Below, piece after piece: positions 1 through 7,473 of a stretch of DNA of 64,000 bases. The position numbers were made by a program, and so were the translations under genes. The notes under the pieces are model-generated. The model ran no database searches. It saw nothing but the letters and a program-made list of their open reading frames with translations, and was not told the DNA's origin. Location: the NCBI RefSeq assembly GCF_036067295.1, contig NZ_CP107954.1, positions 2,542,001 through 2,606,000 on the forward strand. Reading direction: 5' to 3'. The DNA is from Kribbella sp. NBC_00382 (GTDB lineage: Bacteria; Actinomycetota; Actinomycetes; Propionibacteriales; Kribbellaceae). Positions within the stretch are counted from its first letter, which is position 1. The number at the start of each line of letters is the position of its first letter.

Positions 1-126
1 CGCGCCTCGATCAGCCCCACCAACGCCGCCTCCCTCGCGACCATCGCCGGCTTCGGTTTCCTCGAGGCGGGCGAGCAGTGGGATGAGGAAGACGGCCTGG
101 AGTTGCTCTTCGAGCGGTCGGTCTGA
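1..126 (+). CDS. GNAT-family N-acetyltransferase, C-terminal end (partial)
   Basis: The first 41 codons run open from the window edge to a TGA at 124-126. The peptide contains an N-x-x-S-L-A-T-I-x-x-F-G-F-x-E-A-G pattern, which matches the end of the GNAT fold where the last helix precedes the final strands. The acetyl-CoA site lies outside the window, so substrate and subfamily cannot be judged. The gene ends just before the promoter of the next gene and does not overlap it. Confidence 0.5.
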   Translation, partial: RASISPTNAASLATIAGFGFLEAGEQWDEEDGLELLFERSV

Positions 127-130
127 CTAC

Positions 131-158
131 TTGACACCGGATACCCGGAAGCTAATAT
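131..158 (+). promoter_or_regulatory. sigma-70-type promoter of the PadR gene
   Basis: A perfect TTGACA (131-136) is followed after 16 nt by TAATAT (153-158). This places transcription start about 30 nt before the ATG at 195, so the mRNA has a leader carrying the GAGGAGG ribosome site. It is one of the few consensus -35/-10 pairs in the window. Confidence 0.7.
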
Positions 159-194
159 TCGGTTTCGAGTAATCGAGATCGAGGAGGTGTCCGT

Positions 195-890
195 ATGGCC
201 AAGCGCAAAGTGGCGAACCCGTTGGCGTTCGCCGTGCTCGGCAGCCTCGGTGAGCGGTCGATGCACCCGTACGAGATCTCGACCATGCTCAAGACCCGCG
301 GCAAGGACCTGAGCATCAAGCTCAATTACGGCTCGCTCTACTCGGTCGTCGCCGCGCTCGAGAAGAACGGTTTCATCGAGGCGGTCGAGACCGTGCGCGA
401 CGGCAATCGCCCGGAGAAGACCGTCTACGCGATCACCGCCGCCGGCCGGGACGAGTTCGCCGACTGGCTGGCCGAGCTGCTCGGCAGTCCGGAGCGGGAG
501 TACAGCCAGCTGGAAGCGGGCCTGGCCTACCTTCCGGCGTTCTCGCCGGACCGGGTCGTCGAGTTGCTCGACCAGCGGATCGAGGCGCTGGCCGCCGAGA
601 TCGAGAAGCTGGAGACCACGCACGCGGAGATGGCGTCGAACCAGTTCCCGCGGATCTTCTGGGTCGAGTCCGAGTTCCGGCTCGCCCTTGTCCAGGCGGA
701 GATCACCTACACCCGCAAGCTGGTCCGGGCGATCCGGACCGACGAGCTGGAGGGTTCGGCCTTCTGGCGCAAGGGATTCGAGGCCGTCGAGAAGTACGGC
801 ATCCAGCCGGCCGACCTGTTCAAGGACCCGGTCAAGTACTTCGGAGAGGAGCTCCCCTGGCTGCAGGAGATCCCACCGGAAAGTAGATAA
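195..890 (+). CDS. PadR-family transcriptional regulator
   Basis: A 231-residue protein. Residues 10-90 form the PadR winged helix, with the family signature H-P-Y-E-I near residue 24, the recognition region (LNYGSLYSVVAALEKNGFIE) and a wing that ends in YAITAAGRDEF. Residues 125-150 are a charged coiled coil (DQRIEALAAEIEKLE) typical of the PadR C-terminal dimerisation helix. An SD (GAGGAGG) lies 8 nt before the ATG. The next two genes encode an ABC exporter, so the usual PadR logic of ligand-relieved repression of a drug exporter is likely. The ligand is unknown. Confidence 0.9.
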   Translation: MAKRKVANPLAFAVLGSLGERSMHPYEISTMLKTRGKDLSIKLNYGSLYSVVAALEKNGFIEAVETVRDGNRPEKTVYAITAAGRDEFADWLAELLGSPEREYSQLEAGLAYLPAFSPDRVVELLDQRIEALAAEIEKLETTHAEMASNQFPRIFWVESEFRLALVQAEITYTRKLVRAIRTDELEGSAFWRKGFEAVEKYGIQPADLFKDPVKYFGEELPWLQEIPPESR

Positions 891-1003
891 GCACGGCCCT
901 CGACCAGGGAGCGGCAACTCCCGGGCCAAGGGCCGCAGTTCCTCGAGTCGATCCCGCAAGCGAGACCTGACACCCAAGGCGCACTGGTCAGGATAGCCGG
1001 GTC

Positions 1004-1031
1004 GACTCCTCATCACTCAGCAAGAGGAGTC
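1004..1031 (+). promoter_or_regulatory. inverted repeat covering the ribosome site of the ABC ATPase gene
   Basis: GACTCCTC (1004-1011) and GAGGAGTC (1024-1031) are perfect complements separated by 12 nt. The right arm is itself the Shine-Dalgarno sequence of the gene starting at 1040. In RNA this would be a hairpin that hides the ribosome site. In DNA it could instead be an operator. Confidence 0.5.
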
Positions 1032-1039
1032 ACGTCACC

Positions 1040-2029
1040 ATGGCATCACCCCCTGCCCTCGAGGCAGCAGAACTGGTCAAGACCTATCCCGCCGGCCGCA
1101 AGAAGCCGCCGCTGCGGGCGCTCGACGGACTGAGCTTCACGGTCCCGGAGGGCGTAGTACTGGGATTGCTCGGGCCGAACGGCGCGGGCAAGTCCACCAC
1201 CGTGAAGATCCTCACCACCTTGTCGCGGGCCGACTCCGGTACCGCGCGGGTGGCCGGCTTCGACGTCGTCAAGCAGCAGGCCGAGGTCCGGCATGCGATC
1301 GGCTACGTGCCGCAGAAGTCCAGCTCGGACCCGATGGCGACCGGCGTCGAGAACCTCGTCCTGTCCGGCCGCATCTACGGCCTGTCCAGGCAGGAGTCGG
1401 TACGCCGTGCCGCCGAACTCCTCGCCCGTTTCGACCTCACAGAGGCCGCCTCGAGGCAGGTCCGCACGTACTCAGGCGGCATGCAGCGCAAGCTCGACGT
1501 CGCGCTCGGACTCGTCCACCGCCCGCGCGTGCTCTTCCTCGACGAGCCGACCACCGGCCTCGACCCAGAAGCCCGCGCGGACCTGTGGAACGAGGTCGAG
1601 AGACTCTCCGGCACCGAAGGCCTCACCGTCCTCCTGACGACCCACTACCTGGAGGAAGCCGACCGACTGGCCGACCAGCTAGCGATCGTCGACCACGGCA
1701 AGATCGTTGCCGAAGGCACCCCTGAAGCGCTGAAGGCCGAGCTGCGCGGCGACTCGGTACAGGTCGAGCTGGTGGACGCCGACCTCGACGGCACGGTCAC
1801 CAGGCTGCTGGCCACCCTGCCTGGGGTCGGCGAGATCGTTGTCGACGGCAACACTTTGCGGGCACGCGTCGACCGTGGCGCGACCGCGGTTCCCGCAGTA
1901 CTGGGAGCCCTTGAGGAGAAGGCGATTCCGGTCACCGCGGTCACGGTGTCGCGGCCGTCTCTCGATGATGTCTATCTGCAGTACACGGGTCGCTCGTTCA
2001 AGACGGCGGAGAAGGAGCAGGCGGCATGA
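1040..2029 (+). CDS. DrrA-type ABC transporter ATP-binding protein
   Basis: A 329-residue ATPase that would power the membrane partner encoded next. Walker A GPNGAGKS is at 45-52, the Q-loop region YVPQ at 89-92, signature YSGGMQ at 144-149, Walker B VLFLDEP at 164-170 and the switch histidine in LLTTHYLEEA near 202. Residues 225-329 are the DUF4162 tail seen in DrrA (daunorubicin and doxorubicin exporter) proteins. All catalytic residues are present. The gene lies 149 nt after the PadR gene and overlaps the permease start by 4 nt (ATGA), so the two products are translationally coupled. The transported compound cannot be inferred. Confidence 0.92.
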   Translation: MASPPALEAAELVKTYPAGRKKPPLRALDGLSFTVPEGVVLGLLGPNGAGKSTTVKILTTLSRADSGTARVAGFDVVKQQAEVRHAIGYVPQKSSSDPMATGVENLVLSGRIYGLSRQESVRRAAELLARFDLTEAASRQVRTYSGGMQRKLDVALGLVHRPRVLFLDEPTTGLDPEARADLWNEVERLSGTEGLTVLLTTHYLEEADRLADQLAIVDHGKIVAEGTPEALKAELRGDSVQVELVDADLDGTVTRLLATLPGVGEIVVDGNTLRARVDRGATAVPAVLGALEEKAIPVTAVTVSRPSLDDVYLQYTGRSFKTAEKEQAA

Positions 2030-2850
2030 GCACGCTGACAGCAGATCGAGTCACCACATCCAGCCCTGCACGCCGGGGCGGCTTCCTCACTCACACCGCG
2101 TTCATCACCGGCCGCTGGCTGCGAGCGCAGTACCGGTCTCCCGCCCTGATCGCCTTCACACTGGTGCAACCGGCGATCTGGTTGCTGCTCTTCGGCCAGC
2201 TGTTCAAAGGTGTTGTCGCGCTGCCGGGCTGGAGCGACTCGTCGTACATCGCGTTCCTCACCCCCGGCATCGTGATGATGACCGCCCTGATGACGAGCGG
2301 CTGGAACGGCACCACCTTCATCGCCGACATGGAACGTGGCGTCATGGACCGGATGCTCACCTCGCCGGTCCGCCGAGGCGCCCTGATGGCCGGCCAGTTG
2401 ATCAGCAACGGCACCACCACCGTCATCCAGACGATCCTCGTCTTCGCCATCGGCTTCGCAGCCGGCGCCCGCTACGACGGCGGCGTCCTCGGCTACGCGG
2501 TAACGATCCTCGTCTCCATGCTGGTAGGCACCGCCTTCGGCTCCCTCTCCAACGCGGTCGCCCTCCTAACCCGCCAACAAGAAGCCTTGATCGGCATCTC
2601 CCAATTCATCTCCCTCCCCCTGACCTTCATGTCCTCGATCATGCTCGACCCCAAACTCGCCCCCCACTGGGTAGCCGTAGCAGCCCGCTACAACCCAGTC
2701 GACTGGGCCGCCATCACCGCCCGCCAAGCCCTCTCAGCCACCCCCGACTGGAACTCAGCCACCCGCCACGGCCTCTACCTCCTGGCCTTCACCCTCATAG
2801 TCGGCTACCTCTCAACCCGAGCCTTCCGCACGTACCAACGCTCGGTCTAG
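2026..2850 (+). CDS. DrrB-type ABC-2 permease
   Basis: A 274-residue membrane protein of the ABC-2 type, with about six hydrophobic segments. One is near residue 50 (LIAFTLVQPAIWLLLFGQLF) and others lie at roughly 80-100, 125-150, 160-185 and 255. It contains the conserved loop MERGVMDRMLTSPVRR, the coupling region of DrrB-like permeases. It starts inside the stop of the ATPase gene. Its own stop TAG shares the tetramer CTAG with the stop of the convergent GNAT gene. The last 300 nt are unusually rich in A and C on the coding strand. Confidence 0.9.
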   Translation: MSTLTADRVTTSSPARRGGFLTHTAFITGRWLRAQYRSPALIAFTLVQPAIWLLLFGQLFKGVVALPGWSDSSYIAFLTPGIVMMTALMTSGWNGTTFIADMERGVMDRMLTSPVRRGALMAGQLISNGTTTVIQTILVFAIGFAAGARYDGGVLGYAVTILVSMLVGTAFGSLSNAVALLTRQQEALIGISQFISLPLTFMSSIMLDPKLAPHWVAVAARYNPVDWAAITARQALSATPDWNSATRHGLYLLAFTLIVGYLSTRAFRTYQRSV

Positions 2851-3269
2851 AGCGGCTTGACCCAGCGGGACCAGTTCGGTTGGGCGGCGTACCCGGCCGC
2901 GCTCCAGGCGCGATGGGCCTCGGCATTCGCATCGAGGACCATCGCGTCGGCCCGCCGTCCGCCGTACTCCGCGAAGCGGCTCTCGGCCAATGCGACGAGA
3001 GCGCGGCCGATCCCGCGCCGGCGGTGACTCGGCGCGACGGCGAGACGATACAGATGGCACCGCCAGCCGTCCCAACCGGCGATCACCGAGCCGACCAGCT
3101 TCCCGTCGTCCTCGGCGAGCAGCAGGGCGGCGGGATCGCGGGCGATCAGTCGCACGACCGCCTCGGGTGAGTCCGGCGGCCGATCCGAGTCTTCGGCCGC
3201 ATCGGCCCAGAAGGCCAGCACGCCAGGCGCATCCGCCGCTGTCGCCACCCGAAAGTCGATCGCCGCCAT
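2847..3269 (-). CDS. GNAT-family N-acetyltransferase
   Basis: A complete 140-residue GNAT protein. The acetyl-CoA pyrophosphate loop R-R-R-G-I-G-R-A (83-90) follows the strand LYRLAVAP, and the terminal NAEAHRAWSAAGY (115-127) is the usual last-helix signature. The substrate is unknown. I start it at the ATG at 3269 because TACGAT sits 7 nt upstream and no SD is present, which fits a leaderless transcript. It converges on the DrrB gene, and the two stop codons share CTAG at 2847-2850. Confidence 0.85.
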   Translation of the reverse strand: MAAIDFRVATAADAPGVLAFWADAAEDSDRPPDSPEAVVRLIARDPAALLLAEDDGKLVGSVIAGWDGWRCHLYRLAVAPSHRRRGIGRALVALAESRFAEYGGRRADAMVLDANAEAHRAWSAAGYAAQPNWSRWVKPL

Positions 3270-3276
3270 CTGAGCG

Positions 3277-3282
3277 ATCGTA
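3277..3282 (-). promoter_or_regulatory. leaderless-type -10 element, GNAT gene
   Basis: TACGAT on the minus strand lies 7 nt before the ATG at 3269, with no SD between. Confidence 0.45.
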
Positions 3283-3295
3283 CCTACGGCCCGTG

Positions 3296-4249
3296 TCAGC
3301 CTGCGGTTTGGAAGGTTCGGCGGTAGTCCTGGGGTGGGACGCCTACTACTCGGCGGAAGTGGTGGCGGAGTAGGGCTGCGGTGCCGAAGCCGGCTTCGGT
3401 GGCGATCTGTTCGATGCCTAGTTTCGTCTGCTCCAGCAGGGTTCTGGCGTGCAGGACTCGTTGGGTGGTGACCCATTTGAGGGGGGTGGTGCCGGTTTCG
3501 GCGACGAAGCGGCGGGCGAAGGTTCGGTCGGACATCTGCGCTCGGCGGGCGAGCTCGGGGACGGTGTGTTCGATGGTGAGGTTGTCGACCATCCAGTCCA
3601 GGACCGGTTGCAGGCTTTCGCCGGACTGTTCGGGGACCGGTACTTCGACGTACTGGCGTTGGCCGCCGTCCCGTTGCGGCGGGACGACCATCCGGCGGGC
3701 GATGCGGGTCGCCACCGCACTGCCGAGTTCGCGGCGGACGAGGTGGAGGCAGGCGTCGATGCCGGCGGCGGTACCGGCGCTGGTGATGATGTCGCCGTCG
3801 TCGACGAACAGCACGTCCGCGTCGAGCTTGGCCTCGGGGAACTGTTCGCGGAACTTGTCCGCATACCGCCAGTGAGTCGCGCAGCAGCGCCCGTCGAGCA
3901 GGCCGGCCGCGCCGAGCACGAAGGCGCCCGAGCAGACCGTCAGCAGGATCGCGCCCCGGGCGTGCGCTGTCCGGAGGGCGTCCAGGATGCGTTCGTCGTA
4001 CGCCCCGCGCCAGGTGGTGGCGGGCAGCGCGACCAGGTCGGCGTCCTCCAGCTCCTCCAGCCCGTACGGCGCGATGACGGACGAGTGGCTGCTGGTGAGC
4101 AGCGGCTCGCCCGGCGTGGTCGAGCACACCTTGAAGTCGAAGGCCGGTACGCCGTCGTCGGTCCGGTCGATCCCGAACACCTCCGAGACCACCCCGAACT
4201 CGAACAAAGCGACGTCCTCCATCAGGACGACAGCGATCTTCCGCAGCAT
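3296..4249 (-). CDS. GlxA-family transcriptional regulator (DJ-1/PfpI + AraC HTH)
   Basis: A 317-residue fusion. Residues 1-175 are a DJ-1/PfpI amidotransferase-like domain with the nucleophile-elbow cysteine at 106 (LLTVCSGAFVLGAAGLLDG). Residues 215-317 carry two AraC helix-turn-helix units (ELARRAQMSDRTFARRF and IEQIATEAGFGTAALLRHHF). This is the architecture of GlxA/FtrA-like activators, in which the first domain is thought to sense a small molecule. Neighbours give no clear target. CATACT lies 7 nt before the ATG and TTGACT 19 nt further up, so the promoter is probably leaderless. Confidence 0.9.
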   Translation of the reverse strand: MLRKIAVVLMEDVALFEFGVVSEVFGIDRTDDGVPAFDFKVCSTTPGEPLLTSSHSSVIAPYGLEELEDADLVALPATTWRGAYDERILDALRTAHARGAILLTVCSGAFVLGAAGLLDGRCCATHWRYADKFREQFPEAKLDADVLFVDDGDIITSAGTAAGIDACLHLVRRELGSAVATRIARRMVVPPQRDGGQRQYVEVPVPEQSGESLQPVLDWMVDNLTIEHTVPELARRAQMSDRTFARRFVAETGTTPLKWVTTQRVLHARTLLEQTKLGIEQIATEAGFGTAALLRHHFRRVVGVPPQDYRRTFQTAG

Positions 4250-4332
4250 GTGAGCCAGTATGGCAGAAATTTGTGGGTGACAGTCAATAGTGCCAATTGT
4301 GGCTGGATGTGGTTGGTAGCATGATTACTGCC

Positions 4333-4602
4333 ATGAACGGAATCATCGTCCTCGCAGTACTCGCGCTGGTAGTGATCGCGGCTCTCGAAGGCAGCAGCAG
4401 GCGGAACGCCGCCGGACTCGGACACGGGCCCGATGGCAGCTGGGTTGCCGACGACCGCGACACCGCCAGGTCCAAGCTCGACCTGCTCGCCCTCGGTGGC
4501 GCCGCAGAGCCGTTCTCCCACAAGCCCGTCGCCAACACCGGCAGCGTCGTCAGCATCCGCCGCGCCCGGGTCCTCCACTCACACGGCCGCCACGCGGCCT
4601 GA
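4333..4602 (+). CDS. small single-span membrane protein of unknown function
   Basis: An 89-residue protein beginning MNGIIVLAVLALVVIAAL, one hydrophobic helix (3-20). A polar tail of about 65 residues follows, containing DGSWVADDRD and ending basic. An upstream in-frame ATG at 4321 overlaps a possible -10 (TAGCAT, 4317-4322), so I prefer 4333. A strong terminator follows 14 nt after the stop, which supports a real transcription unit. I do not recognise the family. The tail would be cytoplasmic under a signal-anchor topology. Confidence 0.6.
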   Translation: MNGIIVLAVLALVVIAALEGSSRRNAAGLGHGPDGSWVADDRDTARSKLDLLALGGAAEPFSHKPVANTGSVVSIRRARVLHSHGRHAA

Positions 4603-4616
4603 CGAGCAGCACGCAA

Positions 4617-4646
4617 ATGGCCGGGGAGACCACTCTCCCCGGCCAT
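4617..4646 (+). terminator. rho-independent-type terminator
   Basis: A perfect 12-bp stem (ATGGCCGGGGAG / CTCCCCGGCCAT) with a 6-nt loop follows the stop of the small membrane protein. There is no U-run, as is usual in high-GC actinobacteria. Confidence 0.75.
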
Positions 4647-4740
4647 CGCTATGGAGCTGCTAGGCGGGTCTTCCGGCGTGGTCAACCACAGCAGCGGTAA
4701 GAATTTGTCAAGCAATTCGACTCGGATCGAAAGTTGACCC

Positions 4741-4778
4741 CGTCGGTTGGCAGGGTGGATGGTCCATCCCGACCGACG
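4741..4778 (+). promoter_or_regulatory. nested dyad just upstream of the ribosome site of the secreted protein gene
   Basis: CGTCGGT (4741-4747) pairs with ACCGACG (4772-4778), and inside it GGATGG (4757-4762) mirrors CCATCC (4764-4769). The right arm runs directly into the SD GGAGGA (4778-4783). It may be a 5'-UTR hairpin or an operator. Confidence 0.4.
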
Positions 4779-4791
4779 GAGGATCAGATCG

Positions 4792-5733
4792 ATGGAGCGC
4801 AGGACCCTACTTCTCGGCCTGGCCGCGGCGCCGGCGGCAGCAGTCCTGGGGCAGCAGCAGGCACAGGCTGCGGCGACGGCGAGCTACTACGTCGGGACCA
4901 CTGAGCAGACGCAGAACAAGGTGATGGTCTTCGACAAGAGCAAGGCATTCAGCGACGCGAACCGGCACTGGAGTTTCAGTCCGGGTGGTGGCGCCTGGGC
5001 CAACCTGTCGGACGTGAAGTTCCGGGCGACCGAGGCGCAGGGCTGGATCGCGCTGGTGGCCGCGTCGGGTGGCAAGGCCGGGATCGTCAACATCGGCAGC
5101 GAGAAGGACACCGAGCTGAACGACCTGTCCTGGTCGGCGACGCCGGGTGGCAATCCGCACGCGATCGAGCGCGTACCGGGCAACGGCTCGGTGATCGTCG
5201 CCAGCTCGGACGGCAAGTTGACCGTGTACGCGCCGAGCAGTGTCGCCAACCTGGGCAGCCTGGCGAAGGTACAGACCATCGACTATGCCGGGGCGCATGG
5301 CGTCCTGTGGGACCCCACCTACTCGCTGCTCTGGGTGGTCGGCAAGAACCGGTTCAGCCACTACGCGGTGACCGGGAGCAAGCGCAGTACGCGGCTGAAG
5401 TACGCCGCGCACTTCAGCCTGGGCAGTGGAAATCTCGGGCACGATCTGCAGCCCGACTACACCAACCACCAGAAGATGTTGATCACGGCAACTAAAGGCG
5501 TGTACGAGCTGCTCACCGACGGCGGGACGTTCCGCAGCCGGCAGATCTCCACCGAGCGCAGCGTGAAGTCGTACGTGAAGCACTCGTCGGGCGAAGTCGT
5601 CTCGATCAAGGGCGACGGCACCCAGCCGCGCGACTGGGCGAACAAGACGGTCCGCTTCTCCGCGTCGGCCGACCGGACCCGTACCGGCGCCCAGTTCTAC
5701 AAGGCACGGATCTGGACCACCGCCTTCCAGTAG
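4792..5733 (+). CDS. secreted beta-propeller-like protein (resembles DUF6528)
   Basis: A 313-residue exported protein. The N-terminus MERRTLLLGLAAAPAAAVLG has a twin arginine followed by a hydrophobic stretch and an Ala-rich cleavage region near AQAAATA, so Tat export is likely. The mature part has repeated short strands with motifs such as HGVLWDPTYSLLWVVGK and LGHDLQPDYTNHQKMLIT, suggesting a YncE-like propeller. No catalytic residues stand out. The ATG at 4792 is 8 nt after GGAGGA, so I chose it over an ATG 45 nt upstream. The DUF6528 assignment is from memory and uncertain. Confidence 0.75.
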   Translation: MERRTLLLGLAAAPAAAVLGQQQAQAAATASYYVGTTEQTQNKVMVFDKSKAFSDANRHWSFSPGGGAWANLSDVKFRATEAQGWIALVAASGGKAGIVNIGSEKDTELNDLSWSATPGGNPHAIERVPGNGSVIVASSDGKLTVYAPSSVANLGSLAKVQTIDYAGAHGVLWDPTYSLLWVVGKNRFSHYAVTGSKRSTRLKYAAHFSLGSGNLGHDLQPDYTNHQKMLITATKGVYELLTDGGTFRSRQISTERSVKSYVKHSSGEVVSIKGDGTQPRDWANKTVRFSASADRTRTGAQFYKARIWTTAFQ

Positions 5734-5778
5734 GAAAACCACAGGCGTGGTCCGGGAACCTATGTCACAGTCGGGCTC

Positions 5779-6600
5779 ATGGACGACTACCGCACGGTGA
5801 ACCGGGCCAGCTGGGATGAGCGGGTGTCGGCGCATGCCGCGTCACCCGACTACATGCTGGACAAATTCGCAGACCCGGAGTACCTGAGTCAGGTCGTGCA
5901 GTTCGACGTGCCGCGGCTGGGGGACATCGCCGGGTTGCGGGGCGTGCACCTGCAGTGCCACATCGGTACCGACACGGTGTCGCTCGCGCGGCTCGGTGCG
6001 CGGATGAGTGGGCTGGACTTCTCCGCGCCCGCAATCGAGCAGGCGCAGAAGTTCGCCGACGGGCTCGGGCACGAGATCGACTTCCACCAGGCCGACGTGT
6101 ACGACGCTGTCGAGGTGCTCGGCGAAGCGCAGTACGACCTGGTCTTCACCGGGATCGGCGCGATCGGCTGGCTGCCGAGCATCCAGCGCTGGGCCGACGT
6201 CGTGGCGGGGCTGCTGAAGCCGGGCGGGCGGCTGTTCATCCGCGAGGGGCACCCGATGCTGTGGTCGCTCGGCGTCTCCAAGACGAGTGGCGAGATCGTG
6301 CTCGACGCGCCGTACTTCGAGACCGAGGCGCCGCAGATCTGGGACGAGGGCGGTACCTACGTCGAGACCGACGCCGAGTTCAGCCACAACACCACCCACG
6401 AGTGGAACCACGGGCTCGGGGAGATCTTCACGGCGCTGACGAAGGCCGGCCTCGACGTCACCGACCTCGAGGAGCACGACAGTGCTCCGTGGATGCCGCT
6501 GGCGGGTCACATGACGCGCGACGAGCAGGGCGAGTGGCGCCTCACGGATCAACCGGAGCGTCTCCCCGCCACCTACACCCTGCAAGCGCGTCGCCGCTAG
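5779..6600 (+). CDS. class I SAM-dependent methyltransferase
   Basis: A 273-residue protein. The SAM-binding motif I region is VHLQCHIGTDTVSLARLGAR (about 57-76), followed by the acidic strand end GLDFS and the motif IV region YDLVFTGIGAIGWLPSI. The later segment LLKPGGRLFIREGHPMLW is a typical post-core strand. The substrate is unknown. It stands alone between a secreted protein gene and a convergent small gene. No clear SD is visible; CACAGT 7 nt before the ATG could be a leaderless -10. Confidence 0.87.
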   Translation: MDDYRTVNRASWDERVSAHAASPDYMLDKFADPEYLSQVVQFDVPRLGDIAGLRGVHLQCHIGTDTVSLARLGARMSGLDFSAPAIEQAQKFADGLGHEIDFHQADVYDAVEVLGEAQYDLVFTGIGAIGWLPSIQRWADVVAGLLKPGGRLFIREGHPMLWSLGVSKTSGEIVLDAPYFETEAPQIWDEGGTYVETDAEFSHNTTHEWNHGLGEIFTALTKAGLDVTDLEEHDSAPWMPLAGHMTRDEQGEWRLTDQPERLPATYTLQARRR

Positions 6601-6621
6601 GACGGTGCTCCTACCGGGTGC

Positions 6622-6765
6622 TTAGTGCGCGCTCCGGCGCTGCTGCACCTTCTGGAACATCTCCTTGGCCTTGCGCTGGTTCTCGGGCTTGCTGAGCTCA
6701 CGCTGCGCGACCTGCAGCAGCTTGGCGACCACAGCGCCCTTGACCAGTGTCTTCACGAAACCCAT
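6622..6765 (-). CDS. 47-residue basic amphipathic protein
   Basis: A short gene with a strong SD (AGAAGGAGG, 7 nt before the ATG at 6765). The product begins MGFVKTLVKGAVVAKLLQVA and ends in a highly charged helix rich in Gln, Lys and Arg (about residues 20-45), with no cysteine. The first half is hydrophobic enough to lie on a membrane surface. Function is unknown. The good ribosome site and codon pattern make it more than a chance reading frame. Confidence 0.6.
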   Translation of the reverse strand: MGFVKTLVKGAVVAKLLQVAQRELSKPENQRKAKEMFQKVQQRRSAH

Positions 6766-6845
6766 TGGGGGCCTCCTTCTCTACTTCTTACGAAGGTAGC
6801 GGTACCCACAACCAATCCCCATGGGTGATCCCCCGCAGTCGTCCC

Positions 6846-7340
6846 TCAGACGTGGTCGGCGTAGGCCAGGTGGGTGCCGCAGTGCAGGCAGCGGAACAGG
6901 TAACCGGTCGCCTCGCCGGTCGCCGACAGGGCGGTCGCGGGCTGGTTGATCATCTCCAGTGCTTCGGGGACGACCAGTAGGTCCTCGTAGCCGACCTTGC
7001 CCAGGTACGCCGCTGCGTCGGCGCAGTGGAACATCCAGTGCTCCTGCTGCCACCCACTGAACCCAGGGGTCCGGGTGAGCACCTCGGTGAGAACCGGCTG
7101 GGGCACGTCGTCCGGGACGTCGAGGACGGCAGTGAGCTCGGCCTCGAACAGGGTTGCCGCCGAGCCGTCCGAGATGCACCACAGGCAGAGCTCCTCGACC
7201 ACCTCGTCCTCGCTGTAGACCGGCCCGGTGTACATCAGCCCGCGGTGCCGGCCGCAGCAGCGGCAGGGCGCATCGCTGGTGATCACCTCACCAGTGCCCA
7301 CCGGATCGGGGTGGTAGCGGAACGTCGGTACGTCGGTCAC
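6846..7340 (-). CDS. CbrC-family (UPF0167) protein
   Basis: A 164-residue soluble protein with three cysteine pairs: CRCC near residue 26, CLWC near 52 and CLHC near the C-terminus. The order FRYHPDPVGTG, then CCGRHRG, then the Trp-rich GWQQEHW and a final CLHCGTH matches CbrC/UPF0167 proteins, named after an E. coli colicin E2 tolerance factor. The biochemical role is unknown; the cysteines suggest zinc binding. The start is GTG at 7340, with CAAGGT 6 nt upstream, so it may be leaderless. It diverges from the Fpg gene. Confidence 0.8.
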   Translation of the reverse strand: MTDVPTFRYHPDPVGTGEVITSDAPCRCCGRHRGLMYTGPVYSEDEVVEELCLWCISDGSAATLFEAELTAVLDVPDDVPQPVLTEVLTRTPGFSGWQQEHWMFHCADAAAYLGKVGYEDLLVVPEALEMINQPATALSATGEATGYLFRCLHCGTHLAYADHV

Positions 7341-7473
7341 ACCCAGACCTTGGCGGACCGGCGTACCGGGTGCAAGTCAGCCCGCCTCTTCCCTTGCCTT
7401 GTACTGTCCCCGCTCGCTCCCCCTCCGCTTTCCTTCCCTTGCTCTGTCCGTGCCGTAAGGCACACTTGGGGGC

